Positions 8,505 through 16,509 of a stretch of 64,000 bases of DNA are shown here, in pieces. The translations under genes and the position numbers were made by a program. Source of the DNA: Bacillus sp. X1(2014) (lineage in GTDB: Bacteria > Bacillota > Bacilli > Bacillales_B > DSM-18226); the NCBI RefSeq assembly GCF_007678255.1, contig NZ_VEED01000009.1, positions 1 through 64,000 of the forward strand. Reading direction: 5' to 3'. The stretch's first letter is position 1; the number at the start of each line of letters is the position of its first letter. The notes under the pieces were generated by a model. That model was not told where the DNA came from and did no database searches. It saw only the letters and a program-made list of their open reading frames with translations.

Positions 8505-10034
8505 CTATTTCGGATCCACTTCTTTTCCTGTCTTAATATCTAATACTTTTGTAGAATCTTGCGGGGTGGAAATGAATTTACTCTTAGGTGCTTTTTTATG
8601 ATGTTCAACCCAATCGACGAGTAAGTCAAAGGCTTGATGTGCGTAGGGAAGCAAAGGCTGCAGCTCTTTATTCGGATCTGTTGGATTGTTCCAGACCAAG
8701 CTGTCGACATGGTTTCCTTTTTCAATGGTATAGAGTCGGTGTAATTTGCCTTTTCCTGCTTTGTTTACAAGCTTGTCATAAGCATCCGCATGGATGGACG
8801 GAAAAATTAACGAGTCCCAGGAACCAGTTATGCTGATCAACGGCACATCAATATCGCCTGTATTTTCAATCGCTTTTACATTTTGTTTGACTTCGCTTGG
8901 GCGTAACTTATAATTGTAATCTTTAAAGATGGAATCGTATGTTCGATCACGTATACCACCGTTAAAGTTCAAATAGTTTCTCCAATCGATTTGGTTCGGA
9001 GCGCTTGGATCCAGTTCATCCCGATAAATATTTAAGGTGAGGAACCAGTAGACTTGGTCATGATAACCCCAGAGCTTTTCAGAACCGATCGGCAAACCAG
9101 CTTTATACATTTTTTTCATTGCTGTATTCTTTTCTTCTCCTGTACCATAAAGGGCTTTCTCAGCATTATTGACGACTGGAGTTAACGAACTAATTAAATT
9201 CGGTTCATTCGCTCTCCATAAAACGCCTTCCCAATCCACTCCGCCATCATATAGTGCTGGTTCCCCTGTCTTTTCAGGACCGTCATGTTCAAGGGCATAA
9301 CGGACGACATAACCGCCATTAGAAATTCCCATCGCATAGGTTGGGACTTTGTGTTTTTTTGTAATCAACTTGCTGGCAGGATTTTTCTGATCACTCTCTT
9401 TAATCAGTTGATCCCGATAATTTTCAGTTAAGTATTTTTGTGCTGCGATGGTCAATTGTCGAAAGCGCTGATTCCATTCAGAGATGCTGTCATCCTCTTC
9501 AACTAAGGCGTTCTTTGCTTTGGCGAATGGATCGGCAGTGTCAACTTCCCCTTGTGTCCCTTTATCCGTAGCCGCAAACGCATATCCTTTTGCTAAAACA
9601 TAATCACTAAACAATAAATCGGTCGCTGTTTCATTTCGAGTCGCGGGTATCCCCCCTACGACTAATTTTCCATTCCAGTTATCTGGTACACGAATGACAA
9701 ATTTGGCATCATCAAAGATACCGTTGACTTGGACGCCTCTTACTGGCGCAGGTTTGTACATCTTATACCAACCAGTTCCTTCTTCTTGATTCCCCCAATT
9801 AAAAGGAGCCAGTCCTATATTCCCAAAGACAGTGGCTGCTGCAAATTGGGTCGGATTTTTTGTTGTTAACCAATTTCCGTTTGTTCCATCAAACTTGCTC
9901 ACCTTAACCTCTTCTGCCCCCGGTACTTCTGGAGAATAGGAAGCGGAAACACTTTTTTGCAAGAAATTCTGAGGAGCAAGCGGAAACAATAAAGCAGAAG
10001 CAGCAGCTATCGCTAAGAATTTACCTTTCACCAA
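8505..10034 (-). CDS. Secreted tannase/oligomer-hydrolase-like alpha/beta hydrolase
   Basis: A 509-residue exported serine hydrolase. The signal peptide ends around residue 30 (after SVSA). The nucleophile elbow is GISNGGY, with a candidate acid Asp in GSWDSL and a candidate His in EKGNHVD. The overall layout resembles tannase/feruloyl-esterase and 3-hydroxybutyrate-oligomer-hydrolase-type enzymes, but I cannot assign the substrate. It lies immediately downstream of, and on the same strand as, the CoA transferase genes (51 bp gap), which suggests that a secreted ester hydrolase feeds a short-chain acid into that pathway. The start is TTG at 10034 or GTG at 10031; both sit behind GGAGGGG and the first has the better spacing. 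Confidence 0.7.
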   Translation of the reverse strand: MVKGKFLAIAAASALLFPLAPQNFLQKSVSASYSPEVPGAEEVKVSKFDGTNGNWLTTKNPTQFAAATVFGNIGLAPFNWGNQEEGTGWYKMYKPAPVRGVQVNGIFDDAKFVIRVPDNWNGKLVVGGIPATRNETATDLLFSDYVLAKGYAFAATDKGTQGEVDTADPFAKAKNALVEEDDSISEWNQRFRQLTIAAQKYLTENYRDQLIKESDQKNPASKLITKKHKVPTYAMGISNGGYVVRYALEHDGPEKTGEPALYDGGVDWEGVLWRANEPNLISSLTPVVNNAEKALYGTGEEKNTAMKKMYKAGLPIGSEKLWGYHDQVYWFLTLNIYRDELDPSAPNQIDWRNYLNFNGGIRDRTYDSIFKDYNYKLRPSEVKQNVKAIENTGDIDVPLISITGSWDSLIFPSIHADAYDKLVNKAGKGKLHRLYTIEKGNHVDSLVWNNPTDPNKELQPLLPYAHQAFDLLVDWVEHHKKAPKSKFISTPQDSTKVLDIKTGKEVDPK

Positions 10035-10085
10035 AAAATCCCCTCCGATTCTAAATTCTGAAATAATGGTTTTTAAAACATCTCA

Positions 10086-10745
10086 TTACTCCGAAAAACT
10101 ATTTACCAGCAATTCCGGACAAATTGTAAAAGAAGCTTCTGTTTTTCCCTTCACTTCTTCAATGGAAATCCCTTCTTGTGTTTCCACTAAGACCATTCCT
10201 TCAGGCGTAAAATCAAATACAGCTAAATCAGTGATTAAGCGATGGACAACCCCTTTTCCTGTGAGAGGAAGGGTACATTCTTCTTTAATTTTAGATTCGC
10301 CATATTTATTGACATGTTCCATAATCACAACAATGCGTTTAGCACCATTTACAAGGTCCATCGCTCCGCCCATACCCTTAACCATTTTCCCTGGGATCAT
10401 CCAGTTGGCAAGATCTCCGTTTTCTGAAACTTCCATCCCGCCAAGAATGGCTAAATCAATATGCCCGCCGCGAATCATAGCAAAGGACTCGGCACTATCA
10501 AAATAAGAGGCTCCATTTACAGCTGTGACCGTTTCTTTCCCTGCGTTGATTAAATCAGGATCGACATGTTCCTCATCAGGATAGGGCCCGATGCCCAACA
10601 GACCATTTTCTGATTGAAGCAAAACACTGTATTCAGCAGGTATTTCATTTGCTAATAGCGTTGGTATTCCTATACCCAAATTTACATTCATCCCATCTTG
10701 TATTTCCTGCACTGCCCTTTTGATAATTTTTTTACGTACATCCAT
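10086..10745 (-). CDS. scoB: Succinyl-CoA:3-ketoacid CoA transferase subunit B
   Basis: A 219-residue beta subunit of a family I CoA transferase, which moves CoA from succinyl-CoA to acetoacetate. The N-terminal [13 protein letters not shown] and the [12 protein letters not shown] segment, whose Glu is the family's catalytic residue carrying the CoA thioester, are both present. Full length for the family. It follows scoA by 16 bp, and the secreted hydrolase gene follows in turn. Expression probably depends on the sigma-54 promoter upstream of scoA. Confidence 0.92.
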   Translation of the reverse strand: MDVRKKIIKRAVQEIQDGMNVNLGIGIPTLLANEIPAEYSVLLQSENGLLGIGPYPDEEHVDPDLINAGKETVTAVNGASYFDSAESFAMIRGGHIDLAILGGMEVSENGDLANWMIPGKMVKGMGGAMDLVNGAKRIVVIMEHVNKYGESKIKEECTLPLTGKGVVHRLITDLAVFDFTPEGMVLVETQEGISIEEVKGKTEASFTICPELLVNSFSE

Positions 10746-10761
10746 GGATCATTTCTCCTCT

Positions 10762-11463
10762 CTATGCTTGAATAACTGTCCGTCTCTCAATTCTCTTTTC
10801 ATAACTTTCCCCTGCTAAAAGTCGCTGAATATACACGCTTGGTGTATGGATGTGGTCTGGATTTAGTTCACCAGCCCCGACAATTTCTTCTACTTCTGCT
10901 ATTGTTATTTTTCCAGCCATTGCTGCCAACGGGTTAAAATTTCTGGCAGTTTTGTGGTAAACTAAATTCCCTAACGAATCTGCTCTCCAAGCCTTAACTA
11001 AAGAAAAATCACCAACAATGGCTTTTTCAAGGATATAGGTTTTTCCGTCAAAATCTTTATGTTCCTTTCCTTCAGCGATTGGCGTACCCACTCCTGTAGC
11101 AGTATAGAATCCTGGAATGCCGGCGCCGCCTGCACGGATTCGTTCAGCCAAGGTACCTTGTGGCACGAGCTCTACCTCTAATTCCCCGCTTAAAAATTGT
11201 TGTTCAAAAATCTTGTTCTCCCCAACATAGGAGGAAATCATTTTTTTAATTTGTTTATTCGCAAGTAATAGTCCAAGACCCCAATCATCGACACCACAAT
11301 TATTGCTGACAATTGTTAAGTCTTTAACGCCTTTATCTCTTAAAGCAAGAATAGCTTTTTCTGGTATCCCGCAAAGACCAAATCCTCCAACAATGATCGT
11401 GGCTCCGTCATGGATATCCTCGATGGCTTTATCAAACGAATCAATTATTTTTCCATTCTTCAT
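10762..11463 (-). CDS. scoA: Succinyl-CoA:3-ketoacid CoA transferase subunit A
   Basis: A 233-residue alpha subunit with the family signature [13 protein letters not shown] (about 27-39), the oxyanion/CoA-binding [16 protein letters not shown], and [15 protein letters not shown]. With ScoB it forms the transferase that activates acetoacetate, the product of 3-hydroxybutyrate or leucine breakdown. AAGGAGA lies at good spacing before the ATG. It is the first gene of the operon. A 150-nt leader separates it from a sigma-54-type promoter, and a cre box lies in that leader. Confidence 0.93.
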   Translation of the reverse strand: MKNGKIIDSFDKAIEDIHDGATIIVGGFGLCGIPEKAILALRDKGVKDLTIVSNNCGVDDWGLGLLLANKQIKKMISSYVGENKIFEQQFLSGELEVELVPQGTLAERIRAGGAGIPGFYTATGVGTPIAEGKEHKDFDGKTYILEKAIVGDFSLVKAWRADSLGNLVYHKTARNFNPLAAMAGKITIAEVEEIVGAGELNPDHIHTPSVYIQRLLAGESYEKRIERRTVIQA

Positions 11464-11567
11464 TCTTTTATCTCCTTTTTAATAGAATCATGCCTCCGTA
11501 AAATGTTGATGATTATTCCGATTACGGATTCATTGATCGACATGAATATACTTTAAAACCTTCTAAC

Positions 11568-11582
11568 AGAAACCGTTTACAA
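11568..11582 (-). promoter_or_regulatory. cre box (CcpA site) in the scoAB leader
   Basis: On the minus strand TTGTAAACGGTTTCT matches the cre consensus WTGNAANCGNWNNCW at every position. It lies downstream of the predicted start point, a position that works as a roadblock in other catabolic operons. Confidence 0.75.
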
Positions 11583-11626
11583 TATTTCAACCTCCTATTC
11601 TATAGCGTGGATGATAAACATTAAGT

Positions 11627-11643
11627 AGCAAGTTTTATGCCAA
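11627..11643 (-). promoter_or_regulatory. Sigma-54 (SigL) -24/-12 promoter of scoAB
   Basis: The minus strand reads TTGGCATAAAACTTGCT. It has the invariant GG and GC elements separated by ten bases, and matches TTGGCAC-N4-TTGCW with one substitution. It is the only sigma-54 type promoter I found in the window. Confidence 0.75.
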
Positions 11644-11725
11644 ATATATTTCATTATTCAGAATTAATAAAATAGGTAGAATTTCATAAGTATCAAACAT
11701 TTTTCTATGTTCTTAGTTAAATAAT

Positions 11726-11792
11726 TTCCGTTTTTTCGGAATTAAAGCTATACAGCTTTTCCGGAAAACGGGAATCTTCCGGTTTTTCGGAA
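11726..11792. promoter_or_regulatory. Cluster of three enhancer-type palindromes upstream of scoAB
   Basis: Three dyads of the form TTCCG-N6-CGGAA begin at 11726 (perfect arms), 11759 (one mismatch) and 11777 (perfect arms). The starts are 33 and 18 bp apart; the first and third are 51 bp apart, near five helical turns. They lie about 85-150 bp upstream of the -24 element, where bacterial enhancer-binding proteins normally bind. The cognate activator is not in the window as far as I can tell. Confidence 0.6.
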
Positions 11793-11832
11793 ATAACTTT
11801 GACTAGTAATCCGCCTAGAAGAAATCAAAAAA

Positions 11833-11868
11833 GGGGTTAGTCCCTCAAAATAATGAGAGACTGACCCC
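11833..11868 (-). terminator. Hairpin terminator
   Basis: GGGGTTAGTC...GACTGACCCC arms with an AT loop. On the minus strand it is followed by TTTTTT. It probably backs up the terminator of the 66-residue gene to its right. Confidence 0.7.
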
Positions 11869-11925
11869 AATGTTTTTGTCTAATCTTAATCGTGCTTAGA
11901 GGAATTGCGGTATCCATACATAAAA

Positions 11926-11948
11926 AAACCTCCTCAAACGAGAAGGGC
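11926..11948 (-). terminator. Terminator of the 66-residue hypothetical gene
   Basis: On the minus strand CCTTCTC, GTTT loop, GAGGAGG, then TTTTTT, overlapping the end of the gene. Confidence 0.75.
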
Positions 11949-12149
11949 TTACTCTTTCTCCGTAATAAACCAACCCTCAGGTTTTTTTTCTAAAGTAAAA
12001 ATATCTTCATCAAATTTTTTACGTAATTCTTTATATTCCTCATTTTCAATTTTAATCTCAGAAACTCTGATTTGTTTTAGTGTAATTTCGGGCTTTTTGA
12101 GTTCAAATATCAAATCTTTAAAAATAAAAAAGGTTCTTTGTCGTTTCAT
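11949..12149 (-). CDS. Small hypothetical protein (66 aa)
   Basis: A lysine/glutamate-rich 66-residue product (MKRQRTFFIFKDLIFELKKP...), not recognised. It is probably a real gene: AAAGGAGG lies 11 bases before the ATG at 12149 and a clean terminator follows directly. A GTG three codons upstream is too close to the site. No membrane segment or signal peptide is visible. The opposite-strand ORF across it is considered a shadow. Confidence 0.6.
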   Translation of the reverse strand: MKRQRTFFIFKDLIFELKKPEITLKQIRVSEIKIENEEYKELRKKFDEDIFTLEKKPEGWFITEKE

Positions 12150-12325
12150 TCTCTTCACTTCCTCCTTTAATATTTCCTACGTATAGAATTTGGCAAAAAT
12201 GAACGAAACCCTATCAAAATTCTTTGTAAAATTATGATAACAAAAGAATCTCTATTCATTCAATAAATATATATCAAGGAAGATATCTAAATATTAAATA
12301 TTCTCGGAGAAAGTAAAACCAATCA

Positions 12326-12880
12326 TTAATCATTCCGCAATTTTCGGAGCAATTGAAAAATCTGACCTCTATGATGGGATTCATGTTCAATCAAATGATA
12401 CACAACCCACTCAGGTGTGACATCATATTGTTCCAGTACTCTAGGATTACGCCAATCTGTTATGTCCATTGAACGAAAATGGGAAAGAAATACTTCTCGA
12501 ACGCTTTTTAGGCGTTGAAAATGTTCTTCTAAACTTTGTCCTTCTATGTGGGCTAAAGAGCCATCTTCAGACCGATGTTCTATCGGAAACAGTGAACGTA
12601 TTTCGGGATCCCATTCGGTAACAAGGACCTCTTCATATAACCAATCTGCCTCGATTAAGGCAATGTGATACAACAACGAGCCAATTGTTTGTCTTTCATC
12701 CTGTTTGGTATCGAGAATCGTTTGGCTACTACCAGATAATTCTGTTAAAAGCGTACGGCGAACATCCTCTAAACACCATAGCCATCGGCCAATTTCTTCA
12801 TTAAATCCTGGTAATGGAGATACTAGTAAACTTCTTCTATCCAATAAGATCATCCTTCTCTTAATTTTTTGTTGTTTCAT
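12326..12880 (-). CDS. DinB superfamily protein
   Basis: A 184-residue four-helix-bundle protein of the DinB/YfiT type. The likely metal-binding histidines are in SLLYHIALIEADW (about residue 72) and in HLIEHESHHRGQIF near the C-terminus, the classic H...H-x3-H arrangement. Many DinB proteins are bacillithiol- or metal-dependent enzymes of unknown substrate. The start is uncertain: the ATG at 12880 lacks a clear ribosome binding site. An internal AAGAGAAGG lies directly against an ATG at codon 10, with a TTG nine bases beyond it, so the true protein may be 9-13 residues shorter. Confidence 0.78.
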   Translation of the reverse strand: MKQQKIKRRMILLDRRSLLVSPLPGFNEEIGRWLWCLEDVRRTLLTELSGSSQTILDTKQDERQTIGSLLYHIALIEADWLYEEVLVTEWDPEIRSLFPIEHRSEDGSLAHIEGQSLEEHFQRLKSVREVFLSHFRSMDITDWRNPRVLEQYDVTPEWVVYHLIEHESHHRGQIFQLLRKLRND

Positions 12881-12903
12881 TCATTTTTGAATTTGTGAGA
12901 CTT

Positions 12904-12938
12904 ATGAGCGAATTTTATGCATCAATGAGCGAATTTTA
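12904..12938 (+). repeat. Short direct repeat ATGAGCGAATTTTA
   Basis: Two identical 14-bp units at 12904 and 12925, a period of 21 bp, in the gap between the DinB-like and GNAT genes. No other function is visible. Confidence 0.6.
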
Positions 12939-13008
12939 AAAACACCAATCTATTTACCCCAATCTTTGATAGTTAACTACATAAAATTCCAATAGGTTTT
13001 ACTTGAAA

Positions 13009-13833
13009 TTACTCTTCATATAGATAGTAATCCTGGGAATGGTAACTTTTAAATCCACACGATTCGTACAACCTTAGAGCATGGGCATTTTTGGCCTCTA
13101 CCTCGAGAAAAATAGGCAATCCTTTTTGGTGCTCCCTGATAACTACATTTGATAAGGCTTTTCTTCCGATTCCTCTTCCCTGAAGTTCAGGAAAAACCGC
13201 AAAACCATAAATCCATGCTTCTCCATTTGATTCGGAAACTCGCATTTTCCCAGCTGTTTTTCCTTCTGATTCAATAATGAAACGTTCATCACTGCTGGTT
13301 TCCCTGATCGTTTGGTTAAACTCCCGTGCTGCCTCTTCGTTGATTCCGAACCCCATAACTTCAAGTTGGATTTCTGCTTCCCAATCTTCTTCCGTTTGAG
13401 ACTGTCTAAGGGTAACGGACTGATCTTCAGTCATATCCTTTTCCTGCCATTGCATTTGATACTCTGCAACTGAAAAGGCACAAGGAATATTTTTTAAAAA
13501 CTGCTTGGCGGATTGAGATTTTGTAGGAGCATTTAACAAAATCGTTGTATATCGTTTTTTCGACTCTACTAATCCCGTTTCCATTAACTCAGAAAAGATC
13601 CCCTTTCTTCGGTAGTCGGGGTGCACCATTCCACATAATTCAACTTTATCTCCAAAACCATAAATACCAAGAAAGCCGACAAGCTTACCGTCTTCATAAT
13701 AAAATAAGTCTTCCTTTTGTTTTCCAATCCGATTTTCTAACATATCAAAATTAAGCTTCAAGTCGAATCCGCCCTCTTTTTCGCAGATTTCCTGAAGTGC
13801 TTTTATTTCCAATATATTTTCTCTTGTTAGCAT
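13009..13833 (-). CDS. Tandem GNAT acetyltransferase
   Basis: A 274-residue protein with two GCN5-related acetyltransferase folds. The N-terminal copy (about 1-125, with MVHPDYRRKGIFSELM) and the C-terminal copy (about 140-274, with VFPELQGRGIGRKALSNVV and EVEAKNAHALRLYESCGF) both show the R/Q-x-x-G-x-G/I acetyl-CoA loop. The substrate is unknown. The ATG at 13833 has GGGGTGA upstream; the annotated longer form adds three residues. It is a single gene with a structured, hairpin-containing region in front of it. Confidence 0.85.
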   Translation of the reverse strand: MLTRENILEIKALQEICEKEGGFDLKLNFDMLENRIGKQKEDLFYYEDGKLVGFLGIYGFGDKVELCGMVHPDYRRKGIFSELMETGLVESKKRYTTILLNAPTKSQSAKQFLKNIPCAFSVAEYQMQWQEKDMTEDQSVTLRQSQTEEDWEAEIQLEVMGFGINEEAAREFNQTIRETSSDERFIIESEGKTAGKMRVSESNGEAWIYGFAVFPELQGRGIGRKALSNVVIREHQKGLPIFLEVEAKNAHALRLYESCGFKSYHSQDYYLYEE

Positions 13834-13914
13834 GCAGTTCACCCCTGTTCATATTCACCTATTCCTATTCTTGACCGTGTCATGCCATTCCTTCTTTTTT
13901 TAAAATTTATATAT

Positions 13915-13999
13915 AAAAAAAGCCACCTTAATGGCAGCTTAATTAAAGAACGCTATCTGTTCCATTGTTACCTTTTTAATTTCAGATAGGTGCACGATC
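13915..13999 (-). other. Structured leader-like region upstream of the GNAT gene
   Basis: On the minus strand a perfect 7-bp stem (CTATCTG...CAGATAG) is followed after 12 bases by a terminator-like hairpin (GCTGCC, ATTAA loop, GGTGGC) and a run of T. The T run ends about 80 bases before the GNAT start codon. This could be an attenuator or simply the terminator of a lost gene; no riboswitch class was recognised. Confidence 0.4.
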
Positions 14000-14056
14000 C
14001 GTCTTTTCATTGCTACATTTGAAAAATACTAGTATATTCAAATTTATAGGTATGAA

Positions 14057-14509
14057 GTGAAAAGAGTGATACCAATGACTACTGCCCACCATCAAAAAAA
14101 GGAATCTATAAAACCACGTAACATGAGGTTTGGTTATGTGATTGCTGTAATTCTCACCATCGTATTTGGCCTGGCCTCAAGAAAATTCTTTCAACTGCTT
14201 CCGATCTTTGTTGCGGAGAATGCCGGGGATATATTCTGGGCGATGATGGTTTATTTTGGATTCCGTTTCTTGCTAGTGCGAAAGAGCCTCCTAACAGCAA
14301 TCTCCCTTAGTTTTTTATTCAGTTATGGTATTGAACTTAGTCAACTGTATCAAGCAGAATGGATTAATCATCTGCGCGGTACATTGCTCGGAGCATTAAT
14401 ACTTGGTAAAGGATTTCTTTTGGTAGACTTGATTCGATATGCAATTGGGATTATGGTCGCTGCAGTCATGGATAAAATGTCGCTTATTGTAAGGAACCGT
14501 ATATCTTAA
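14057..14509 (+). CDS. DUF2809 family membrane protein
   Basis: A 150-residue integral membrane protein with four predicted transmembrane helices. It matches the DUF2809 pattern in FGLASRKF, GDIFWAMMVYFGFRFL, SYGIELSQLYQAEWINHLRGTLLGALILGKGFLLVDLIRY. The function is unknown. The start is either GTG at 14057 or ATG at 14075; neither has a strong ribosome binding site. It is convergent with the lipoprotein gene that follows, with only 11 bp between the stop codons. Confidence 0.8.
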   Translation: MKRVIPMTTAHHQKKESIKPRNMRFGYVIAVILTIVFGLASRKFFQLLPIFVAENAGDIFWAMMVYFGFRFLLVRKSLLTAISLSFLFSYGIELSQLYQAEWINHLRGTLLGALILGKGFLLVDLIRYAIGIMVAAVMDKMSLIVRNRIS

Positions 14510-14520
14510 AAAATAGTGCC

Positions 14521-14988
14521 TTAGTTATCTAAGGCAATTGGAATTTCTAACGTATTTATTTTTGAGCCATCTTTTGCGGAATAAACAAATAATTCTAATT
14601 TACTGGTATTTGTAGATACTAACTCCTTGGCAAAAGTGATTTCAAATTCTCCCCAAGCTGGTGCACCGTCTGTTTGATAGTTCCCTTCTTTAACGACCTT
14701 TTCTCCATCATAAAGAGCATATTGAAAGACCCCTTCAAAGACTTGGGCTTTCCCTGTTACAATGATTGTATCTGCTTTTTTTGTAACGACAACATCTTTA
14801 AAGACTTCATTCTGATATACTTCTTCCTCTGGTTCTTCTGAAACTGGCCCATTGGGAGTTGATGGATTTTCTCCGTCTGGTTCTGATACTGGTGGTTTTT
14901 CATTTACCACTTCCTGTTTTGGACTACAAGCAGTTAACCCCATTGAAACTAACAATAAAAAAAACAAAAAAGACATCTTTTTCATCAT
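14521..14988 (-). CDS. Gmad2-domain-like lipoprotein
   Basis: A 155-residue predicted lipoprotein. The lipobox LTAC puts the acylated Cys at residue 21, followed by a proline/glutamate-rich linker (about 22-55). A C-terminal immunoglobulin-like domain of the Gmad2 type ends the protein (TIIVTGKAQVFEGVFQYALYDG...GAPAWGEFEITF). Gmad2 domains occur in sporulation and germination proteins at the cell surface. GGCGGGGA precedes the tandem ATG start codons. It is likely monocistronic. Confidence 0.75.
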   Translation of the reverse strand: MMKKMSFLFFLLLVSMGLTACSPKQEVVNEKPPVSEPDGENPSTPNGPVSEEPEEEVYQNEVFKDVVVTKKADTIIVTGKAQVFEGVFQYALYDGEKVVKEGNYQTDGAPAWGEFEITFAKELVSTNTSKLELFVYSAKDGSKINTLEIPIALDN

Positions 14989-15067
14989 GTGATCCCCGCC
15001 TATTTATCTTTTCATTTATTATATTTTATTAAACTTTCAATTATCCGGTGTGCTGAGAAAATAATAA

Positions 15068-15115
15068 AAAGACGGAGCTGGATCTTCCTTTTGCGAAGCT
15101 CAAGTCCGTCCTTTT
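15068..15115. terminator. Bidirectional terminator
   Basis: GACGGA...TCCGTC hairpin with extended inner pairing and T runs on both strands. It ends the DUF1540 gene on the minus strand. Confidence 0.85.
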
Positions 15116-15130
15116 TACAACAGAATCCGT

Positions 15131-15349
15131 TTAACTATATTTCCTTTTAGGTTTGAAGGTTTTACAACAAGTTTCGGCTGAGGTACCTGCCGTATCGACA
15201 TGATTCTTTTCACCTAATTCGGAAGAAAATTCTGTATCATAGCGTGCATGGTTATCTATTTCAACCATAATTTTATCCGCTGTACAAACATTTCCTTCTC
15301 CATAAAACGAACAGTTGGCGATTGAACAAGCTACTTCAACTTTAGGCAT
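15131..15349 (-). CDS. DUF1540 domain protein
   Basis: A 72-residue cysteine-containing protein with the DUF1540 pattern: VACSIANCSFYGEGNVCTADKI at the N-terminus and ETCCKTFKPK at the C-terminus, five Cys in all and probably metal-binding. DUF1540 proteins are common in spore-formers and poorly characterised. A strong CTAGGAGG precedes the ATG. The only neighbour on the same strand lies beyond a strong terminator, so it is a single-gene unit. Confidence 0.87.
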   Translation of the reverse strand: MPKVEVACSIANCSFYGEGNVCTADKIMVEIDNHARYDTEFSSELGEKNHVDTAGTSAETCCKTFKPKRKYS

Positions 15350-15501
15350 GGCAATACCTCCTAGTTAATGACCTGCTGCTTTTTTATTTTTTGTAAAAAC
15401 AATTATTTCATTCACTGGATTACGAGTATTACAAAAAATGAAAGCGAAAGCAGATTGAAACCAAAAGATAGTTCCTTCGTCTATATTTTTGAGGTGGTTA
15501 A

Positions 15502-16197
15502 ATGAGGAAAACCATGAGTTTGTTATTTTTATTAATAATCGTTCTATCAGGCTGTCAGACACATGGACAACATGCTGTCATTGATTGGGTGGATTTTATT
15601 AAATGGGACGATAAGGAGTATGATGGAATCTATTCTGGTGTAATCGCGGATGAAAAGTACATCGGACAAAAGCTTGGCGAGGTAAAATATAAGGTAGCAG
15701 ACAATGTTTCCGACCCTGAATATAAAATAAAAAATGGTGACGCTGCTTTTCATGAAAAAGGAACAGACATTTTTACGATTAAGGGAGAACCAAATCTGAT
15801 TGCGGTAAAATCCTCCCGGGCCATTAATGGATACGATATTTACTATTCAAGAGATGAGGAAAAAAACCATTGGCAATATAAAGAAATGCCTGCCGAAAGA
15901 GTCAATCGAATTGAGATTTATCAAGAGTATACAGCAGATGATACTAAACGAATCACAGAAATAATCAATCCTGAGCAAGTTAACCTTTTTCTTCAATTAC
16001 TAAATAACAGTAAGGACACTCCAAACTTTCAACCGAATATGGAAAAAGGTGATCCTGATATGTTTCAAATTATCCTATATACAGGTGACCCAGTGGCTTA
16101 CATGTTTCCCCTCCAATACGATGGGCACAACTACTTTTGGTTTCCTTCAGACACATCCATTTTGTCTGATGAAATTCAGGCATTTATACCAAGATGA
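15502..16197 (+). CDS. Hypothetical lipoprotein
   Basis: A 231-residue protein with a signal peptide and lipobox (IIVLSGC, Cys18), then a soluble domain rich in acidic and aromatic residues; no family was recognised. Its context gives no functional clue. GAGGTGG lies six bases before the ATG. Two tandem sequence repeats and a terminator lie in the 300 bp downstream. Confidence 0.7.
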   Translation: MRKTMSLLFLLIIVLSGCQTHGQHAVIDWVDFIKWDDKEYDGIYSGVIADEKYIGQKLGEVKYKVADNVSDPEYKIKNGDAAFHEKGTDIFTIKGEPNLIAVKSSRAINGYDIYYSRDEEKNHWQYKEMPAERVNRIEIYQEYTADDTKRITEIINPEQVNLFLQLLNNSKDTPNFQPNMEKGDPDMFQIILYTGDPVAYMFPLQYDGHNYFWFPSDTSILSDEIQAFIPR

Positions 16198-16226
16198 GTA
16201 TCCCGCAAGTGGAATCAATTTATGTA

Positions 16227-16301
16227 CTTACGGACAAAACTGGCTAAGTAAGATTATGAAATGTCTGTAATAAGGGTTCTTACGGACAAAACTGGCTAAG
16301 T
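16227..16301 (+). repeat. Tandem 23-bp direct repeat
   Basis: CTTACGGACAAAACTGGCTA followed by AGT occurs at 16227 and again at 16279 (52 bp apart). The bases between hold an inverted match TGTCTGTAA...TTACGGACA. This looks like an intergenic repeat rather than coding sequence. Confidence 0.7.
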
Positions 16302-16460
16302 GAAAACTTGAAATGTCCTGAAAGTTCCAAAGGTAAAACACATCCTGACAATCAAATTTTACAAACGTTAATTAGTTTTGTTTGTTTATTTATTGTAAAT
16401 GAACTTATCCCCATATACATACCATCCAAGAAAGTTATACGTGTTTCTCCCAAATAACGA

Positions 16461-16497
16461 AAGGCAGCGGCCCCATATAGGGACGCTGCCTTTTTTA
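16461..16497. terminator. Strong hairpin terminator
   Basis: AGGCAGCG...CGCTGCCT stem with an inner CCC/GGG and TTTTTT on the plus strand. It separates the lipoprotein gene from the convergent OFA transporter gene and may act in both directions. Confidence 0.85.
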
Positions 16498-16509
16498 GAA
16501 ATCAAACTA

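Noticed and set aside
10066..10506. 146-codon plus-strand frame antisense to scoB
   Set aside because: Complement of a well-supported gene; no start signal and no family resemblance.
13913..14000. Possible T-box leader
   Set aside because: No GGGTGGNACCGCG-type T-box sequence, and the leader would be too short before meeting the divergent gene.
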